DNA of 64,000 bases from the IMG/VR virus record IMGVR_UViG_3300044655_000744, positions 1-64,000 of that record; one strand, given 5' to 3'. This DNA comes from a virus. Position numbers and translations under genes: made by a program. Below the pieces are notes generated by a model. The model made no database searches, had not been told where the DNA came from, and was given only the letters and a program-made list of their open reading frames with translations. Positions 15,727-24,799 of the stretch are shown piece after piece; the first letter of the stretch is position 1; each line of letters opens with the position of its first letter.

Positions 15727-16389
15727 TTAAACTGGATCTGGTCCTACACGTTTCATAATATACAAGCCAGGTGCTGACTCATATACCTTTTCAGTGGCCC
15801 ACTGTGGGTTAGCCGCTAAGAATTCTTCAACGGCAGCCATTAGACCTTTATGGTCATCACCTTCACCACGACGACCAAATGTCACTGTGTCATGTAGAAT
15901 GATGTATTTCTTAGCCTTAGGTGCGTGAAGTTCAAACTCACGTGCTAGGCTAGCATAGTGATGGTAAGTGTCGATGAACAGTAAATCAGTGGGCTCGCAG
16001 TTGTAGTAAGGAATTGGTTTACCGGCATTCCATTCACCACGATGTTCTTCATTGTTTAACCAATGACAGTGTGTGTTTAACTCTGCTGTAACTCCGTGAT
16101 TGGTGTCACCTGCCACAAACTCAAAGTCGATACCTAGGTCTTTGGCAACACCACGCACTTCTTCTACTGGACATAAGTGGTCAATGTCTACACTTACCAG
16201 GCGTTTAGGTTTAGCACTTAGCCATGCCCATGTACTACAGACAATTGCCACACCCATCTCGGTGATGTGATCACAGCCCTTGGCATATTCTGCTAGAGGT
16301 TTAATGTATTCACTCATTTGGCTGTTGGCTAATATTTCTTTATTGGCAATCGCTTCTATGCGTGCCTGAACTAATTCTTCTGCGGTCAT
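15727..16389 (-). CDS. SAM-dependent methyltransferase (class I)
   Basis: 220 residues. ITEMGVAIVCSTWAWL is the SAM-binding motif I (variant of E-x-G-x-x-x-G), VSVDIDHLC supplies the acidic residue of motif II, and DLLFIDTYHHYASLAREFE is the strand-4 DxxHxY block typical of the Methyltransf_24/macrocin-OMT and cephalosporin-hydroxylase-like group. Probably an O-methyltransferase on sugar. One base separates it from the GT2-like gene and two from the next methyltransferase, so it is within one operon. Confidence 0.75.
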   Translation of the reverse strand: MTAEELVQARIEAIANKEILANSQMSEYIKPLAEYAKGCDHITEMGVAIVCSTWAWLSAKPKRLVSVDIDHLCPVEEVRGVAKDLGIDFEFVAGDTNHGVTAELNTHCHWLNNEEHRGEWNAGKPIPYYNCEPTDLLFIDTYHHYASLAREFELHAPKAKKYIILHDTVTFGRRGEGDDHKGLMAAVEEFLAANPQWATEKVYESAPGLYIMKRVGPDPV

Positions 16390-16391
16390 TC

Positions 16392-17606
16392 TTATTCTAC
16401 CTTTATAGTTGGGAAATAACGGATAAACACATCGCCTTGTTTATCACGTTTTGTTTTGATCTTTGTACTTATCTCTGTGAAGAAGTTCCATGCTAAAGGA
16501 ACAAATGCTACATTAAGATCCTGACACTCATCTAGTACATCAATTGACTCAACAGGATCATGCGTACCTGGAGTAAACTTACCTTGTTTGAGTGGATTGT
16601 CGTCGATGATAAAGTCTAAGTGTATGTCACCGAAGTTAACTAAGGTCATACCCTTAGCAGCGGCACCATAACCAGCAATAACATAACCTCGGCCACGGTA
16701 TTCTTTAATTGTTTCTTTCAAGTCAACTACCACCTGTTGGGCCTTACGGGCATACTCAATGTAAGTCTGCGGATCTTGTAAACCTTGCGCACGCTCTTCG
16801 GCTAAGACTTGTTCTACCCGGCTAGCATCGCCTGCTACTTTACTAAACACGAATACATAGCTGTTACCATGGATAGGTGTTTTAGTAATATCTATTAGAT
16901 ATAAGCCAGCACGTCGAGCCAGTTCATTCATGCTGTTCGCACAGAAGAAACTTAGGTGTTCGTGATAGATAGTGTCAAACTCGTTGTTCTTAACCATGTC
17001 GGCTTGACTAGTTTGAATAAACAGTACACTACTGTCGTGCATGATTTCTTTACATTGTAGTAAAAAGTCCAACGGATAGCTATTATGAGCAAATACATTC
17101 TGTGCATTAATAATATCAATATGTTTAGCTTTTAATCCCGCTACGTGTTCAGCAGTAAAGTAATCTAAGATAACTTCATGATTCTTACTGCTAATTGGAT
17201 GTAGATTAGTAGCAGGATCAACACCGTAGGTTGTTAGCCCAACCTTCTTAAATGAATCTAATTGTGTACCATCGTTACAGGCAATGTCTAACACCGACTT
17301 TGGTTTCTCTGTAAAAAATTCTAAACTGTAATTAGCAAACCAATCAAAATAATCACGAAGTGTTTGACTAGTACCACTTACATATAGGTAGTTACGGAAT
17401 AGTAAGTCTGGGTTAACCGCATGACTTAATTGTAAGTGACTACATTCTGTACAACGATTTAGAACCAACGGGAAAGTCAATTCAGCTTCATCTTCTGTAT
17501 TAATGAAACTGTTTGCCATCGGTTGAACGCCCAAGTCTAAGGTTAGTTCTAATTGCTTACTGCCGCAACATAAGCATTCAGTGAGCTCTTTTGCGTTATC
17601 GATCAT
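16392..17606 (-). CDS. Sugar C-methyltransferase (TylCIII/NovU type)
   Basis: 404 residues with all three parts of this family: an N-terminal zinc-binding segment (CLCCGSKQLELTLDLG...PLVLNRCTECSHLQL, four Cys), a central SAM fold (VLDIACNDGTQLDSFKKVG near residue 105, EHLSFF), and the C-terminal hinge domain with VIAGYGAAAKGMTLVNF. Homologues C-methylate dTDP-4-keto-6-deoxy sugars, which fits with the 4,6-dehydratase-like gene upstream. Overlaps the epimerase gene by 11 bases. Complete and probably active. Confidence 0.85.
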   Translation of the reverse strand: MIDNAKELTECLCCGSKQLELTLDLGVQPMANSFINTEDEAELTFPLVLNRCTECSHLQLSHAVNPDLLFRNYLYVSGTSQTLRDYFDWFANYSLEFFTEKPKSVLDIACNDGTQLDSFKKVGLTTYGVDPATNLHPISSKNHEVILDYFTAEHVAGLKAKHIDIINAQNVFAHNSYPLDFLLQCKEIMHDSSVLFIQTSQADMVKNNEFDTIYHEHLSFFCANSMNELARRAGLYLIDITKTPIHGNSYVFVFSKVAGDASRVEQVLAEERAQGLQDPQTYIEYARKAQQVVVDLKETIKEYRGRGYVIAGYGAAAKGMTLVNFGDIHLDFIIDDNPLKQGKFTPGTHDPVESIDVLDECQDLNVAFVPLAWNFFTEISTKIKTKRDKQGDVFIRYFPTIKVE

Positions 17607-18522
17607 ATTCTTTTTCCCATTGATATATCATATAGTTGTCGCGACGTTCAACGTGCGACTCACTGTACTTTTTTATTAAGCTGTCTACTATTGTAGCAGG
17701 TGTTTCAGTAAATGTAAAGCCAAACGTTTGTTCAAATAAGGTAGTATCTAGGCCAAAGTCGTAGGCATTAGCGGTTGTGCCTTTGTCAACTACACTCACA
17801 GCCAGTTCCTTAGCTACAGTGTTGGCTATCGATTCAACAGTAGCATTGAAACTAGCCATATTGTAAATACCAGGAGTAGGTCGTTCTATACAATGTGTAA
17901 TGCCGCGGCATAAATCTTCTATACCCAGCAAGGCACGATTGATGTGCTTGTTGGTTACTGTGATCTTACCTTGTGTTCTGGCAGCATCGTACATGGCATT
18001 AATCATAACATCAGCACGTAGGTTGGGTGCCCAACCATTTACTGTACCAAAACGTAGACCCATTACTGTATGTCCGTTACTGATAGCAATCTTAGCTTCT
18101 AGGTCTAAAGTATATTTGGTAATGTCATAGTTGTTTACAGGAATGAACTGACGATTGGCTTCTGTGAACAGTTGCCCTGGCTCACTATTACCATAGACAC
18201 TAGCTGAACTAGCGTAAATTAAAGGAATACCGTTAAAACTTAGTTTGGCTACTAGATCAGTAAAGTTAGTAACGTTGTTTAACCAGGGACCTTGAATAGG
18301 ACCAACACAACTGGCCACACTACTATGTCCTGCTAAGAGTACCACAGCATCAAATTGACCTAGGTATGTTGAATCAAGTTTGTGGTAGTCAAGTCTACGT
18401 GAGTCGTTATCATAATTGTACCAGCAACAGTCTACACTAGCCACAGTGTAGATTGGTGCTAATACTTGTTTAAGTCTAGATCCAACGTAACCATTACCGC
18501 CAATGATTAAGATGTTTTTCAT
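17596..18522 (-). CDS. NAD-dependent sugar epimerase/dehydratase
   Basis: 308 residues, extended SDR fold: GGNGYVGSRL nucleotide-binding motif at residue 8, LLAGHSS, catalytic YASSASVYGNS and the YxxxK pair in NNYDITKYTLD, then RFGTVNG. Acts on a nucleotide sugar. Its start overlaps the upstream stop. Together with the dehydratase-like and C-methyltransferase genes it forms a pathway for a modified deoxy sugar. Confidence 0.85.
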   Translation of the reverse strand: MKNILIIGGNGYVGSRLKQVLAPIYTVASVDCCWYNYDNDSRRLDYHKLDSTYLGQFDAVVLLAGHSSVASCVGPIQGPWLNNVTNFTDLVAKLSFNGIPLIYASSASVYGNSEPGQLFTEANRQFIPVNNYDITKYTLDLEAKIAISNGHTVMGLRFGTVNGWAPNLRADVMINAMYDAARTQGKITVTNKHINRALLGIEDLCRGITHCIERPTPGIYNMASFNATVESIANTVAKELAVSVVDKGTTANAYDFGLDTTLFEQTFGFTFTETPATIVDSLIKKYSESHVERRDNYMIYQWEKEYDR

Positions 18523-19262
18523 TAGTCAATAATCATCATGCCATTTGGAGCAATGTTGCCTTGAAGGCCAACTGACTCAAGTTCAACTAATTGGTCTTTA
18601 GGAATATATTTGCCCATGCTGTGCTCAACATCAATATATTTTTGTTGATTAAATGTAGCAAACATATTGTCAAGAATAGTCTTAAACAAAACTGCTGTGT
18701 CGACTAATAAACTTGGAGTAAATGACCACAAACGTGTTTGTAACAAAATGTTTGTGCCTGTTTCTGCTTGGGGAATCCAAGCCGCTTGTGCTTTCTTAAA
18801 CACATACTTGTCTTTGGTATCTTCGTTGTCAAACTTAGTGATATCAAATTTATCAGTTAATAGATAACGACCACTTAGTTTAAAAATACGTGCTGACTCA
18901 TTGATATCTTTCATGATATCCTCATCAGACTGGATGTATGCTAAGGCCTTGGCCATACCCAAACATTCCATAGCATTTTTACCAATGTCAAAGTTTTGAA
19001 CATTGTTATGGAAGTATTGAATATCTTTATCATCGCTGTTGTCAATATAGTAGTCGACTGTATCTAGTAGTTCATTGAACTCGGGACTATCGTCGTTTTG
19101 TACATCAACTTTGCTGTTGTCAACTAAGATTACTGTTGCGTCCGGTAGATACTTACGTGCGCTACGTGCTGTATCCAATGTTTGTTGTATACGTTGTTCT
19201 GGTGTATAGATACCATAGTTACTGTATACCGCCGATGTAATTAGAACTGTGTGTTTACTCAT
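18522..19262 (-). CDS. Putative GT-A-fold glycosyltransferase
   Basis: 246 residues. The N-terminus reads VLITSAVYSNYGIYTPEQRI followed by SARKYLPDATVILVDNSK, a strand-helix-strand start like a nucleotide-sugar transferase; a DXD equivalent is not obvious. ATGA overlap with the methyltransferase upstream. Assignment depends on fold outline and context. Confidence 0.5.
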   Translation of the reverse strand: MSKHTVLITSAVYSNYGIYTPEQRIQQTLDTARSARKYLPDATVILVDNSKVDVQNDDSPEFNELLDTVDYYIDNSDDKDIQYFHNNVQNFDIGKNAMECLGMAKALAYIQSDEDIMKDINESARIFKLSGRYLLTDKFDITKFDNEDTKDKYVFKKAQAAWIPQAETGTNILLQTRLWSFTPSLLVDTAVLFKTILDNMFATFNQQKYIDVEHSMGKYIPKDQLVELESVGLQGNIAPNGMMIID

Positions 19263-19930
19263 ACTGGTGTACTCAATAGGTTAGTGATTGGTTGTTTGAC
19301 ATTTTTGTCCATTACTACTACGCTGTCATAGAAGTGCATGCCTACTAGATCTTTGTAGAAGTCAGCAAACATCATATTGTCTGGATGCTGGTCCATACCT
19401 TTGTAATAGCTACTATTCATAGTGTCTGATACTAGTTTAGCATACTGTAAGAATGTGCTAGGATTTTTAAGTCCGCCACCATATTCTGGCCAATAGTTAG
19501 TGTGTGTATCTTCACACATATAAACACCACCTTGGCTGATATGTGGCCATACCTTTTGTAAGGTTAGGATCTGATGATCTACACGATGACTACCATCGTC
19601 TAAGAACACATCAATAACGGGGTATTCTTTTAAGAACTCGTCCCAGAACGTAGGATCGCCTTGGTTACCGTTGACCTGAATACAACCCGGAGTTTGGTGC
19701 TCGGGTTTAAACGCATTAGGATCAATGTCAATACCAACAATAGTTGCGCCATCGCCGTAATACTTTTGCCACATTTCAGCACTGCCACCACGACAGATAC
19801 CAACTTCAACTACTACAGGTTTGCGGCCAACATACTTGCTGAAGTGTTGTTCATAGATGTCAAAGTAATGACTCCATTTACCACAGTGTCGCTCTAAATT
19901 ATTAAAAATATCAATTAGCATCGTAACCAT
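19259..19930 (-). CDS. SAM-dependent methyltransferase (macrocin-OMT-like)
   Basis: About 220 residues. VVEVGICRGGSAEMW is SAM motif I, GIDIDPNAF motif II, VIDVFLDDGSHRVDHQ the metal-coordinating/catalytic strand and YMCEDTHTNYW a further conserved block of macrocin O-methyltransferase-like enzymes. Two starts are possible, ATG at 19930 or at 19921; the latter is closest to the stop of the dehydratase gene. Likely methylates a sugar hydroxyl. Confidence 0.78.
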   Translation of the reverse strand: MVTMLIDIFNNLERHCGKWSHYFDIYEQHFSKYVGRKPVVVEVGICRGGSAEMWQKYYGDGATIVGIDIDPNAFKPEHQTPGCIQVNGNQGDPTFWDEFLKEYPVIDVFLDDGSHRVDHQILTLQKVWPHISQGGVYMCEDTHTNYWPEYGGGLKNPSTFLQYAKLVSDTMNSSYYKGMDQHPDNMMFADFYKDLVGMHFYDSVVVMDKNVKQPITNLLSTPV

Positions 19931-20943
19931 CTCTCATTGTCAAGTGTCCATTGTACTACTTCACCGATACGTTCTGTTAGGCTAACCTTAGGTTCCCAAC
20001 CCAATTCACGCATGTAGTCACCGCTTAGTGCGTAACGTAGGTCATGCCCTGGACGACTGCTATGGAAGTCGACCATTTCATACTTAAGTTCTTTGCCCTG
20101 AGCATCAGCGATGATCTGTGCCAACTGTAAGTTGTTGATCTCTTGCTTGCCTACTAGATTGAACTTAGGACATTTAGCATCACCGTAGTCTGGTTTAAGT
20201 TTAGTTGAGTCTAGGCCTAGCAAGAAGAACATAGCATCAGCTACGTCTGCGGCATGGATGTAAAAACGACTGCCTGGAATTGTACGTGTGCTGTCGCTGT
20301 GGATAGTAATAGCATCGCCATCATTTACCTTACGAATACACATTGGAATAAACTTTTCTGGGTGTTGACGTTGACCAAACACATTCATTGTATGTGTAAT
20401 GTAAATAGGCATCTTGTAGGTATTTTCAAACGCTACAGCTAATTCTTCACCGCCGGCTTTGGTTGCTGAGTATGGATTTGAACTATTGTAACGATCACGC
20501 TCACCGTAGTTTACGCCATTTGGTGCTGGACCAAATACTTCATCTGTTGAGAAGTAGATAAAGCGTTCTAGGTTAGGTAGTTTGCGAGCAAACTCTAAGA
20601 TGTGGCCTGTGCCAACCACATTGTCCCAAACAAACTCCATTGGGAACTCAATTGAGCGATCAACGTGCGATCCTGCCGCCAGGTGTAGGATGTAGTTAAC
20701 GTCACCAATGTCGCGAGCAACCATTGGATTTAATTCAGCACGTAGATCATGGAACACAACTTTAACACGTTTGCGTGTTTCTGTATCGAAGTTTGCCATC
20801 ATATCACTTAGGCGATTTAAGTTGCCACTAAAGTCTAGGCGATCTAAACTTACAATATTCCAATCGGTATTTCTTAATAGGTTTTCAATAACGTGGTGCG
20901 CGATAAAGCCTGCGCCGCCAGTTACTAGAACGGTCTTTGACAT
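19915..20943 (-). CDS. dTDP-glucose 4,6-dehydratase-like SDR
   Basis: 342 residues from the ATG at 20943, chosen over an upstream GTG because GGAG lies seven bases before it. Extended SDR with TGGAGFIAHHVIENLL, HLAAGSHVDRSIEFP (as in RmlB), YFSTDEVFG with the catalytic Thr-Asp-Glu, and YSATKAGGEEL with the YxxxK pair. These are hallmarks of NDP-glucose 4,6-dehydratases, which make 4-keto-6-deoxy sugars. A late-type octamer precedes it. Confidence 0.85.
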   Translation of the reverse strand: MSKTVLVTGGAGFIAHHVIENLLRNTDWNIVSLDRLDFSGNLNRLSDMMANFDTETRKRVKVVFHDLRAELNPMVARDIGDVNYILHLAAGSHVDRSIEFPMEFVWDNVVGTGHILEFARKLPNLERFIYFSTDEVFGPAPNGVNYGERDRYNSSNPYSATKAGGEELAVAFENTYKMPIYITHTMNVFGQRQHPEKFIPMCIRKVNDGDAITIHSDSTRTIPGSRFYIHAADVADAMFFLLGLDSTKLKPDYGDAKCPKFNLVGKQEINNLQLAQIIADAQGKELKYEMVDFHSSRPGHDLRYALSGDYMRELGWEPKVSLTERIGEVVQWTLDNERWLRC

Positions 20944-20981
20944 TGATTTCTCCACTTTTCGTTGAATTTCTTGCTATAACG

Positions 20982-20989
20982 TATTTATT
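20982..20989 (-). promoter_or_regulatory. Late-type promoter octamer AATAAATA
   Basis: AATAAATA on the minus strand 38 bases before the ATG of the dehydratase-like gene, with a GGAG ribosome binding site between them. Confidence 0.5.
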
Positions 20990-21011
20990 TTAACACTATT
21001 CAGTGGAAAAA

Positions 21012-21167
21012 TTATGCCGTTTGGGCAACTTTGGCTTCAACGTATTCTTTAATAAATTTAATTGCTTTACGGCTTGTATCAAACACAAACTCTTTTGCTT
21101 CGTCTTCTGTGTTTAGGATAACAATAAAACCGTTAGTTACCTTACGAATTTCAATTGATTCAAACAT
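21012..21167 (-). CDS. Small conserved phage protein (51 aa)
   Basis: ATG at 21167 with AAGGAA nine bases upstream, TAA at 21012. MFESIEIRKVTNGFIVILNT then EDEAKEFVFDTSRKAIKFIK: two strands and a helix. I recognise similar short proteins in T4-like phages. Own sigma70-type promoter at 21207. Confidence 0.7.
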   Translation of the reverse strand: MFESIEIRKVTNGFIVILNTEDEAKEFVFDTSRKAIKFIKEYVEAKVAQTA

Positions 21168-21206
21168 TATATAATTCCTTAATTGATTATAAACTCTTAC
21201 TCTACA

Positions 21207-21235
21207 ATAGTAACACCAATTGAATCAATAGTCAA
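21207..21235 (-). promoter_or_regulatory. Sigma70-type promoter
   Basis: TTGACT (21235-21230), 17 bases, TACTAT (21212-21207). It abuts the terminator of the SAH hydrolase gene and serves the 51-residue gene. Confidence 0.55.
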
Positions 21236-21265
21236 CAAAAAAGGCACCATAAGATGCCTTTTTCT
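21236..21265 (-). terminator. Rho-independent terminator after SAH hydrolase
   Basis: Minus strand AAAAGGCA-TCTTATGG-TGCCTTTTTT: an 8-bp stem followed by a T-run, about 20 bases beyond the stop at 21282. Confidence 0.8.
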
Positions 21266-21281
21266 TTACTTTTTGGCTAGA

Positions 21282-22568
21282 TTAATAGCGATAAGTGTCT
21301 GGTTTGAACGGTCCTTCAACTCTAACGCCAATATAGTTAGCCTGATCCGTTGACAACTCTGTTAGTTGCGCACCAATTTGTGCTAGGTGTAGTTTAGCCA
21401 CTTTTTCATCTAGGTGTTTAGGCAACAAATGAATACTACCAGTATTGTAGTCTTCCCAGTTCTGGAACATTTCAATTTGTGCTAACACTTGATTAGTAAA
21501 GCTGTTTGACATAACAAAGCTAGGATGTCCTGTACCACAACCTAAGTTTACTAGTCGACCTTTGGCTAGAACAATAATCTTACGGCCACTTGGCATGGTC
21601 ACATGATCTACCTGTGGTTTAATCTCATCCCACTCGTAGCCAGCAATACTAGCAATGTCAATCTCGCTGTCAAAGTGACCAATGTTACATACGATAGCAT
21701 TGTTCTTCATAGCCGTCATATGATCGTGAGTGATAACGTTGATGTTACCTGTGGCTGTTACAAAGATGTCTGCTTTGTCTGCGGCATAGTCCATAGTAAC
21801 CACACGATAGCCTTCCATTGCGGCCTGTAGTGCGCAGATTGGATCTACTTCAGTTACCCAAACCTGAGCACTTAAGGCACGTAATGCAGCCGCACTACCT
21901 TTGCCCACATCTCCAAACCCTGCTACCACAGCAATCTTGCCTGCGATCATAACATCAGTAGCACGTTTAATACCATCAACTAAACTTTCACGACATCCGT
22001 ATAAGTTATCAAATTTAGTTTTAGTTACACTATCGTTAACGTTAATAGCACGTAGTTTAAAACTGCCGTTGGCAATAGCTTCGTTGATCTTATGGATACC
22101 TGTTGTGGTTTCTTCTGTAACTCCGCGAATGCCTGCTAGTAAGTTTGGATAGTTTTGATGAATATACCAAGTTAGGTCATGGCCGTCATCTAAGATCATA
22201 TTTGGTGTCCAACCTTCTTTACCACTGATTGTCTGTTCAATACACCACCAGTAATCAGCTTCTGTTTCACCTTTCCACGCATACACAGGAACACCTTGTT
22301 CAGCTAAGGCAGCTGCCGCATGATCCTGTGTACTAAAGATGTTACAGCTTGACCAGCGTACATCAGCACCTAAGGCGATAAGTGTCTGTACTAGCACCGC
22401 AGTTTGAATAGTCATATGTAATGACCCTACGATACGAGCACCCGCAAGTGGTTGCTGTAGTCGGTATTCTTCTCTAACTGCCATTAATCCCGGCATTTCC
22501 GTTTCCGCAATTGCTATTTCTTTATGGCCCCATGCGGCTAGGCCAATGTCTGCGACTTTATAATCCAT
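21282..22568 (-). CDS. ahcY: S-adenosylhomocysteine hydrolase
   Basis: 428 residues from the ATG at 22568, directly after the stop of the upstream gene; the open frame extends further but into that gene. Splits SAH to adenosine and homocysteine, relieving product inhibition of methyltransferases. Present are [11 protein letters not shown] (substrate site), [16 protein letters not shown], the NAD-binding [33 protein letters not shown] and the C-terminal KPDTYRY whose Lys and Tyr complete the NAD site of the partner subunit. Every key block is intact. With at least five methyltransferases and six radical SAM proteins nearby, a role in keeping SAM chemistry running is a reasonable inference. Confidence 0.95.
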   Translation of the reverse strand: MDYKVADIGLAAWGHKEIAIAETEMPGLMAVREEYRLQQPLAGARIVGSLHMTIQTAVLVQTLIALGADVRWSSCNIFSTQDHAAAALAEQGVPVYAWKGETEADYWWCIEQTISGKEGWTPNMILDDGHDLTWYIHQNYPNLLAGIRGVTEETTTGIHKINEAIANGSFKLRAINVNDSVTKTKFDNLYGCRESLVDGIKRATDVMIAGKIAVVAGFGDVGKGSAAALRALSAQVWVTEVDPICALQAAMEGYRVVTMDYAADKADIFVTATGNINVITHDHMTAMKNNAIVCNIGHFDSEIDIASIAGYEWDEIKPQVDHVTMPSGRKIIVLAKGRLVNLGCGTGHPSFVMSNSFTNQVLAQIEMFQNWEDYNTGSIHLLPKHLDEKVAKLHLAQIGAQLTELSTDQANYIGVRVEGPFKPDTYRY

Positions 22569-22569
22569 A

Positions 22570-22764
22570 TTATTCAGCCTTAGGTAATTGCGGAGTATTG
22601 CTAGAACGCAATTCACTAAACTTACGATTTTTGCTGGCCGTAAAACTTGACTGAGCATCAACCATTGCGTTTTTATAAATGCGACGTGCCTCTGGATCTA
22701 ATATCCCACCCAATTGAATCTTGTTCATTTTACCAAATTTAAATGTTGCGTTTGTTTTTGCCAT
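22570..22764 (-). CDS. Small basic conserved phage protein
   Basis: 64 residues, [20 protein letters not shown] then [16 protein letters not shown]. Lys/Arg-rich, helical second half. Similar short proteins beginning MAKTNATFK occur in T4-like phages. GGAGAGCAAC upstream; two bases before ahcY. Confidence 0.7.
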   Translation of the reverse strand: MAKTNATFKFGKMNKIQLGGILDPEARRIYKNAMVDAQSSFTASKNRKFSELRSSNTPQLPKAE

Positions 22765-22774
22765 GTTGCTCTCC

Positions 22775-23014
22775 TTAGATTGAGTTTACTTTTAGATTTA
22801 ATACAAAATTCTCTACTAACAGTTTAGTTACTGTTGCTAACAATATTGCTTCGCCATCGTCACTTTGCGTGTAATGTTGATATAACTCATACGCTTGACT
22901 GCCAACTAATTGATAGATCCTGTCCTTTTCTAAAGGTAGGCCTTCCCAATCAATTTCATCACTAAGTTCTACTTCTTTAGCAAGTTGTATGATTTCTTCT
23001 TGTGTATATTTCAT
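22775..23014 (-). CDS. Small conserved hypothetical protein
   Basis: 79 residues, MKYTQEEIIQLAKEVELSDEIDWEGLPLEKD..., acidic N-terminus then two amphipathic helices. First gene of an operon with ahcY, driven by the promoter at 23021. Not recognised. Confidence 0.65.
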   Translation of the reverse strand: MKYTQEEIIQLAKEVELSDEIDWEGLPLEKDRIYQLVGSQAYELYQHYTQSDDGEAILLATVTKLLVENFVLNLKVNSI

Positions 23015-23020
23015 ATAATT

Positions 23021-23049
23021 AGTATACCTTATATCTGTGAATAAGTCAA
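23021..23049 (-). promoter_or_regulatory. Sigma70-type promoter for the ahcY operon
   Basis: TTGACT (23049-23044), 17 bases, TATACT (23026-23021), directly in front of the 79-residue gene; it overlaps the 3' end of the preceding nucleotidyltransferase gene. Confidence 0.65.
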
Positions 23050-24068
23050 ATAAAATCTGTTAAATTATCACTATCACGTTTTAAATTAACAGCAATAGCA
23101 CGCGGATACCGATTTGCTTCATTATAATCATTAATAAGGATACGTTTAACATTCTTTAACCCACTGATTAATTCAAAGTCAACAAAGCCCAAGCTCTTAA
23201 GCATGGCGATATCCTCTTTGCGACGGCTTTCGGGCCTAGCTGTGGTAAAGATTAATTGGCCGCCGTTGGCTACTAGTTGTTTAACTCGTTCAATGTTTTT
23301 AGGCAATGGTGTAACTGGATCATCCTTCATACGATTCTGCGCCACAATAATTGTACCGTCTATATCACAGAACACCACTGCTTTGTCATTATACTCAAAC
23401 CAATCTTCAGCGGTGCCCACATCGTCATAGTCAGTGACTAATGATTCTTTAAAAATGTGTTGATCATTTAGGCACTGTTCGATAACGTGGCTAACAAAGA
23501 TTTCTTTTACATTAGCCGCATTAAGGCGATTATATGCGTCAACAAACATACTAGCACTAGCAAACTTATAGCCGCCAACGCAGAATTTATCACTGATCAC
23601 TTGTTTTTCAATAATGCTAGTAATAATACCTTGATCGTTGCTGATAATAAAACTTTTACTGCCTAACTTCTTAAGCACGTCGTGATCTTTAATACTGCTT
23701 ACACAGACATAATTGCCTTCTTGGTATTCGTGGTTAAAGAAACTATCGCAGTCTTTAACTAATATCTCCGTACTTGGGGCAATTTCTGCGGCTTTGATGA
23801 TCTGATATACTGTGTCGGCTGGGCCAGTTGTACGATTAGGTAAAACAATAACAGTAATGTCGTTGGGATATTTGTCTAGAATATAATCTACAACCGAATA
23901 CCGTTGTTCATTTTCTTCTATCAACCCTATTGTGATGTGATGCTTACCCAGGTAAGGAGCAATACTACGTTCAAACATCATGTCACCAGTATAGTCAGCA
24001 AGACTGTACTTAGGGCGCATACCCGGAAAGCGTGTACTTAATCCTGCGGCTGGTACAATTATTTCCAT
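23046..24068 (-). CDS. Nucleotidyltransferase-HAD phosphatase fusion
   Basis: 340 residues in two parts. Residues 1-220: sugar-nucleotidyltransferase-like GT-A fold (IVPAAGLSTRFPGMRPKYSL, a variant of the GxGxR...K signature; VKDCDSFF as the metal site). Residues 225-340: HAD phosphatase-like domain with VVFCDIDGTI (nucleophile Asp and acid Asp), IFTTARPESR and ILINDYN. Such fusions make and trim activated sugars or polyols for surface glycans. It is last in an operon with kinase, transferase and acyltransferase genes. Confidence 0.75.
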   Translation of the reverse strand: MEIIVPAAGLSTRFPGMRPKYSLADYTGDMMFERSIAPYLGKHHITIGLIEENEQRYSVVDYILDKYPNDITVIVLPNRTTGPADTVYQIIKAAEIAPSTEILVKDCDSFFNHEYQEGNYVCVSSIKDHDVLKKLGSKSFIISNDQGIITSIIEKQVISDKFCVGGYKFASASMFVDAYNRLNAANVKEIFVSHVIEQCLNDQHIFKESLVTDYDDVGTAEDWFEYNDKAVVFCDIDGTIIVAQNRMKDDPVTPLPKNIERVKQLVANGGQLIFTTARPESRRKEDIAMLKSLGFVDFELISGLKNVKRILINDYNEANRYPRAIAVNLKRDSDNLTDFI

Positions 24069-24799
24069 AATCGTTTAATTCCTTCTAATAAAAATATATG
24101 CTCAAACGTACCTCGTTGAGCATGTCTATAAACACGTAGTAGCATTAGGATTAACAAGTAATCATTATCTGCTTCTGGATAGCATAACTTAAGTTGCTGA
24201 CTGATGTAATTTGTTTTAACATCTAATACAATATCATCGTTACGAGTAAACCAATGTAAATCCAAGTCTTGACACAATTTAGCAATGTCAAATACGTAAC
24301 TGTCATATTCTATAGTAGCACAGTCAATTAGATAAAATCCACCTTCTGTGTAAATGATATTTTCTAATGTCAGGTCACCTACATAATTGCTATGTGGTAA
24401 GTGTGTGGGCAATCTGGCTATAAGTTCTTCAGCAGTAAATGGTAGTAGAGTAAAGTCTATTTCAGATAGTTTAGATTTATAAACTTCGGTATAGTCTTTA
24501 AGCGATTGATCTCCCATTAGTTGTGCTATAAGTTCAATTAAAAATTGTAGTAGACGATTAGGTTGATGGCTCTTAAGATATGTTTTAATATCTAGGCCGT
24601 GTATGTATTCCATGTCTAGGGTAATATCACTATTCCTAATTATATAAGGCACAGGATATCCACCTAATCTTAAGGCTGTTAGTCGTTCTACGTTTCGGCC
24701 AACTGCCCCAACTTTCCTAACAAACAAGCCCTGCTCGTTTTCCATTAGGAATATTTGATTGCCGCTAAAGCCACGAAATGTTTTTATTAAGTTAGCCAC
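24059..24799 (-). CDS. APH/choline-kinase-like phosphotransferase
   Basis: 246 residues with a degenerate nucleotide-binding N-lobe (GFSGNQIFLMENEQGLFVRKVG), and a C-lobe containing SNYVGDLTLENIIYTEGGFYLIDCATIEYDSYVFDIAKL. That corresponds to the catalytic GDLTLENI (HGDLHxxNI in the family) and metal-binding LIDCA block; the D-F-G equivalent Asp is conserved. Likely phosphorylates a sugar or amino-alcohol in the glycan pathway. Overlaps both neighbours. Confidence 0.65.
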   Translation of the reverse strand: MANLIKTFRGFSGNQIFLMENEQGLFVRKVGAVGRNVERLTALRLGGYPVPYIIRNSDITLDMEYIHGLDIKTYLKSHQPNRLLQFLIELIAQLMGDQSLKDYTEVYKSKLSEIDFTLLPFTAEELIARLPTHLPHSNYVGDLTLENIIYTEGGFYLIDCATIEYDSYVFDIAKLCQDLDLHWFTRNDDIVLDVKTNYISQQLKLCYPEADNDYLLILMLLRVYRHAQRGTFEHIFLLEGIKRLWK

